In this document: positions 6,670 through 9,276 of the stretch, in pieces
Layout of the letters: each line of letters begins with the position of its first letter
Position numbering within the stretch: the stretch's first letter is position 1
NCBI GenBank assembly: GCA_030596225.1
Contig: JAUVKO010000066.1
Span: forward strand, 1-9,276
Direction: 5' to 3'
Length of the DNA: 9,276 nucleotides
DNA from: Fidelibacterota bacterium
GTDB lineage: Bacteria > Fidelibacterota > UBA8477 > JABMPR01
Program-made: the position numbers and the translations under genes
Notes under the pieces: generated by a model
Seen by the model: only the letters and a program-made list of their open reading frames with translations
Database searches by the model: none
Told to the model about the DNA's origin: nothing

Positions 6670-7890
6670 ATGGCTCAACCCCCCGAGCTAAATACTACCC
6701 TCTCAGTTTCCCAAATTACGGGGCACATTCAGCACAGGCTGGAACAAGACTTTTCTTCAGTATGGGTCAAAGGGGAGATTTCAAATCTAACCCGGCATAG
6801 TTCCGGACATTGGTATTTCAGTTTAAAAGATAGTGGAGCCCAATTGGGGGCTGTTATGTTTCGGCGTCAGAATCAAGCGGTTCGCTTTGAGATTACCCAC
6901 GGAATGGAGATAACTGCCCACGGAAGAATCTCGGTATATCCGCCACAAGGACGCTACCAATTGATCGTGGATCAAATGTTGCCGGCAGGTCAGGGGGACC
7001 TTCATCTTGCTTTTGAAGCACTGCGGAAAAAACTGCAAACCGACGGGCTTTTCGATCCATCACGGAAGCTCCCTTTGCCTAGCTATCCAGAACGGATCGG
7101 TATTATAACTTCGCCAACCGGGGCGGCTATCCGTGATATGATCAACATTCTCAGTCGTCGCTATCCGCTGGCAGAGCTTCAATTACTACCCGTGAGAGTT
7201 CAGGGCGATGGGGCTGCTGCGGAGATTGCCAAAGCTATTGAAGTATTTAATGATCGTCATGATTGTCAGGTGCTTATTGTGGGTCGAGGAGGAGGATCTC
7301 TGGAAGATCTCTGGGCTTTCAATGAAGAGATCGTTGTCCGGGCGATTGCTGACTCAAACATTCCTGTGATCAGTGCTGTGGGTCACGAGACCGATACGAC
7401 CATTAGTGATTTTGTGGCAGACCATAGAGCACCAACACCTTCTGCTGCCGCAGAGCTTGTTGTCCCTGATCGATTAGAACTTGAAACTCGTCTGATTGAG
7501 TTGGGGAATTCTTTACGCAAAAACATACTTTATCGAGTTAAGAGATATGAAGATCAACTAAAGGCTATTCAGGGGTCTTATGCTTTGAAACGATCTGTAT
7601 TGATGGTCGATCAAATGATGCAGAAGCTAGATCAATTACAGTTGCACTCCCTTCGTGCTACCAGAGAAAAAATCAGTCTGGCACAAGGTAAATTAGCTGG
7701 TCTTGAGCAGCAGGTCAGTGCACTCAATCCCTTGTCAATTCTAGCACGAGGATATTCAGTTGTGACCGGGGCAGATGGCGGGATCATTCGCTCAGTAAAC
7801 CAAATAGAAATTGGAGATCAGGTACAGGTCAGACTGAATGATGGGGATATTGAGGCCAACATAGACAAGATCCATCCCTTAAAGAAATAA
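6670..7890 (+). CDS. xseA: Exodeoxyribonuclease VII large subunit
   Basis: Family role: catalytic subunit of exonuclease VII, which degrades single-stranded DNA from both ends with XseB in mismatch and damage repair. The 406-residue product has the N-terminal OB-fold (about 10-105, with VWVKGEISNLTRHSSGHWYF). The catalytic domain includes RIGIITSPTGAAIRDM (142-157), the hallmark GRGGGSLEDLWAFNEE (205-220) and VGHETDTTISDFVADHRAPT (237-256). A coiled-coil segment (about 265-350) binds XseB, and LNPLSILARGYSV (352-364) lies near the C-terminus. An in-frame ATG at 6625 would begin inside the terminator stem, so the ATG at 6670 is preferred. No Shine-Dalgarno is visible, and the leader could be extremely short. 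xseB follows after 35 bases. Confidence 0.96.
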   Translation: MAQPPELNTTLSVSQITGHIQHRLEQDFSSVWVKGEISNLTRHSSGHWYFSLKDSGAQLGAVMFRRQNQAVRFEITHGMEITAHGRISVYPPQGRYQLIVDQMLPAGQGDLHLAFEALRKKLQTDGLFDPSRKLPLPSYPERIGIITSPTGAAIRDMINILSRRYPLAELQLLPVRVQGDGAAAEIAKAIEVFNDRHDCQVLIVGRGGGSLEDLWAFNEEIVVRAIADSNIPVISAVGHETDTTISDFVADHRAPTPSAAAELVVPDRLELETRLIELGNSLRKNILYRVKRYEDQLKAIQGSYALKRSVLMVDQMMQKLDQLQLHSLRATREKISLAQGKLAGLEQQVSALNPLSILARGYSVVTGADGGIIRSVNQIEIGDQVQVRLNDGDIEANIDKIHPLKK

Positions 7891-7925
7891 GTGACATTTA
7901 CCAAAGGGAAAGCCTAAATTTCGTT

Positions 7926-8150
7926 ATGACAAAAAAAAATAAATCATTTGAAGTCCTCATGGGTGAATTAGAAGCTTTAGTTGCTAAACTTGAGGGTGAG
8001 GATCTAAACCTGGACGATGCTATCAAGCATAATGAAGAAGCCTTGAATTTGATCAAATTATGCCGCACTCGTCTGGATTCTGCAAGGCAGAAGATTGACA
8101 AACTGGTTCAGACACCGGAAGGTGACTGGCAGCAGGAACCTTTGAATTGA
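7926..8150 (+). CDS. xseB: Exodeoxyribonuclease VII small subunit
   Basis: This small helical subunit coats the coiled coil of XseA and is needed for exonuclease VII activity. At 74 residues it has the usual length. The signature runs from SFEVLMGELEALVAKLEGED (7-26) through LNLDDAI (27-33) to LCRTRLDSARQKIDKLV (45-61). Two normally conserved spots differ: the usual E-x-G in the second helix is EEAL, and the usual L-x-x-A-E is LDSAR. Neither looks disabling. Its place directly after xseA confirms the assignment. The start has no obvious Shine-Dalgarno; a run of lysine codons (AAA) follows the ATG. Confidence 0.93.
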   Translation: MTKKNKSFEVLMGELEALVAKLEGEDLNLDDAIKHNEEALNLIKLCRTRLDSARQKIDKLVQTPEGDWQQEPLN

Positions 8151-8173
8151 ATTCATAACCTCAGGGTGGACCG

Positions 8174-9040
8174 ATGAAATTTGCTATATGGGGTTTCCAG
8201 AGCGATGGTGAGATCAGGGAGCATGTCGTAGAGATTCTTGACCAACTTCTTTCCGGTCAACATAGTTTGTATATGTTAGACAGTTTCGCGGAATTGTTAG
8301 ATCTCAAGCATCCTGATGTTCAAACTATTCAGGAAGATCAGCTTCCTGCTGATACGGATTTTCTAATCTCTATCGGTGGCGATGGAACACTCCTTTCAGC
8401 TGCTCAAGCGGTCATGCGATCACCCATTCCCATCTTGGGGATTAATTTGGGGAGTTTGGGGTTTCTCACCACGTTGGAGAGTGATTGGCGTACAGGTTTG
8501 ACCAATATTCTAAAAGGGCATTATCATATTGAAGAACGTATGGTTTTAAACTGTCGCCTGGAGTTTGCAGATGGCAGTGAAGAGACGCTTTGGGCTCTTA
8601 ACGATGTGGTCATTGAACGTGCCGACGTTTTTAACCTCCTGCCTCTGGAAGTTAGAGTTGGTGATGAATTGCTCAACCGCTATTTATCTGACGGTCTGAT
8701 CCTGTCAACACCCACGGGTTCTACAGCGTATGCTCTATCTGCCGGGGGTCCTATTATCGATCCCAGCTTGGATGCCATACTCATTACACCCATTTCAGCA
8801 CATACTTTATCAGTGCGTCCAGTTGTGTTAACCGGAGAAACCAGCATCTACGTCAGCTTGTCTGATCCAAATGGTCATGCCCACCTCCATATTGATGGCA
8901 ATAGCACTCGACAGATCGATGGTAGCTTAAGAATTCGTATTCGACCCAGTTCATATCGGATTGAGTTGGTGGTGATGCCTGATAATACTTTTTATGAAAA
9001 GCTCCGCAAAAAACTGCATTGGGGACAGCGTTCCAGCTGA
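8174..9040 (+). CDS. nadK: NAD kinase (ATP-NAD kinase)
   Basis: This cytosolic enzyme phosphorylates NAD to NADP, setting the NADP(H) pool for biosynthesis and redox defence. The 288-residue product is of normal length and complete. The catalytic GGDG is at 68-71 in SIGGDGTLL, followed by GINLGSLGFL (89-98), the substrate-binding ND in ALNDVVIER (141-149), the family signature SDGLILSTPTGSTAYALSAG (172-191), and the HIDGN site (239-243). The signature normally begins G-D-G; here it is S-D-G, a mild change. The start follows a GGGTGGA stretch (8164-8170) that may serve as a ribosome binding site. It lies 23 bases after xseB and is probably in the xseA-xseB transcript. It converges on the gene at the right edge. 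Confidence 0.97.
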   Translation: MKFAIWGFQSDGEIREHVVEILDQLLSGQHSLYMLDSFAELLDLKHPDVQTIQEDQLPADTDFLISIGGDGTLLSAAQAVMRSPIPILGINLGSLGFLTTLESDWRTGLTNILKGHYHIEERMVLNCRLEFADGSEETLWALNDVVIERADVFNLLPLEVRVGDELLNRYLSDGLILSTPTGSTAYALSAGGPIIDPSLDAILITPISAHTLSVRPVVLTGETSIYVSLSDPNGHAHLHIDGNSTRQIDGSLRIRIRPSSYRIELVVMPDNTFYEKLRKKLHWGQRSS

Positions 9041-9158
9041 AAAATCAGTAAGGATGCAGGTTCTCTTTTTCACAAGAAAACAAACGAAGAACACGAATTT
9101 GAGTTTTACTGGCCCTTAATGATCTGGGCAAGCTTATTATGATCCATTGAAGCGTTTT

Positions 9159-9276
9159 TCAATTGCGAATAAATAGATTTTTAAGCACATAACCGGCAAT
9201 GTCCGGATTCTCCTGCAAACGACGGCTTGAATATGCATACCATTGACTGCCAAAAGGGACATAGATGCGAACCCTG
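9159..9276 (-). CDS. Proline dehydrogenase, C-terminal fragment (5' part beyond the window)
   Basis: Reading the - strand from the right edge gives 38 codons and a TGA stop (9159-9161). The residues begin RVRIYVPFGSQWYAYSSRRL and continue with QENPDIAGYVLKNLF. This matches the C-terminal end of the FAD-dependent proline dehydrogenase barrel, with its R-x-Y-V-P-(F/Y)-G-x-x-W-Y-x-Y-x-x-RRL-x-E-x-P pattern. The paired arginines correspond to those that hold the proline carboxylate in E. coli PutA. The reaction oxidises proline to pyrroline-5-carboxylate and passes electrons to quinone. Because the frame stops right after this domain, it should be a monofunctional enzyme and not a PutA fusion. 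The gene is cut only by the window edge. It converges on nadK with 118 bases between, where I see no strong terminator. Confidence 0.8.
   Translation of the reverse strand, partial: RVRIYVPFGSQWYAYSSRRLQENPDIAGYVLKNLFIRN

Noticed and set aside
9041..9158. Possible bidirectional terminator between nadK and the proline dehydrogenase gene
   Set aside because: The best inverted repeats found (GCCC/GGGC near 9112-9130, GCTT/AAGC before a short T-run near 9153-9159) have stems of about 4 bp, below what I would report.
1..9276. CRISPR array, tRNA/rRNA, insertion sequence, or defence/toxin-antitoxin system
   Set aside because: No regularly spaced repeats, RNA gene signatures, transposase motifs or effector-like genes were seen; the coding space is filled by housekeeping genes.

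Overview
The window is a compact stretch of bacterial chromosome carrying conserved housekeeping genes. Nine complete protein genes lie on the + strand, and the 3' end of a tenth enters from the right on the - strand. Two markers, a DUF2851 protein and a 31-residue AURKAIP1/COX24-type basic protein, are best known to me from the Bacteroidota/Chlorobi/FCB branch. However, several genes have good Shine-Dalgarno sequences (DUF2851, HU, the 31-residue protein), which are rare in Bacteroidota proper. I therefore favour an uncultured FCB-superphylum lineage (Marinimicrobia-like or similar). This is inference from gene content and style; no 16S or other decisive marker is present. A lipid acyltransferase, a secreted murein transglycosylase and a membrane-anchored SppA fit a Gram-negative envelope.

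Layout. Positions 1-346 hold no supportable gene: an A-rich tract is followed by a GC-rich inverted/direct repeat cluster (185-307) just upstream of serS. Then come serS (seryl-tRNA synthetase), plsC (acyltransferase) and a DUF2851 gene. After a 100-base gap come an MltD-like LysM lytic transglycosylase, sppA (overlapping it by 8 bases) and a HU/IHF-family DNA-bending protein. A very short gene follows (6503-6598). It has its own promoter-like sequence, a strong ribosome binding site and an excellent rho-independent terminator, and encodes a 31-residue, extremely basic protein resembling the small ribosomal AURKAIP1/COX24 family. The terminator ends only 14 bases before xseA. xseA, xseB and nadK are closely spaced. 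nadK converges on a proline dehydrogenase gene whose last 38 codons are visible on the - strand at the right edge.

Functional picture. The genes cover translation (serS, 31-residue protein), phospholipid synthesis (plsC), envelope and peptidoglycan maintenance (mltD, sppA), nucleoid structure (hup), DNA repair (both exonuclease VII subunits), NADP supply (nadK) and proline catabolism (PRODH). I see no mobile element, defence system, CRISPR array, tRNA or rRNA, and no sign of a new multi-gene system. The items most worth a second look are the self-contained 31-codon gene, the terminator crowded against xseA, the nuclease-like motif spacing in DUF2851, and the GC-rich repeat before serS.
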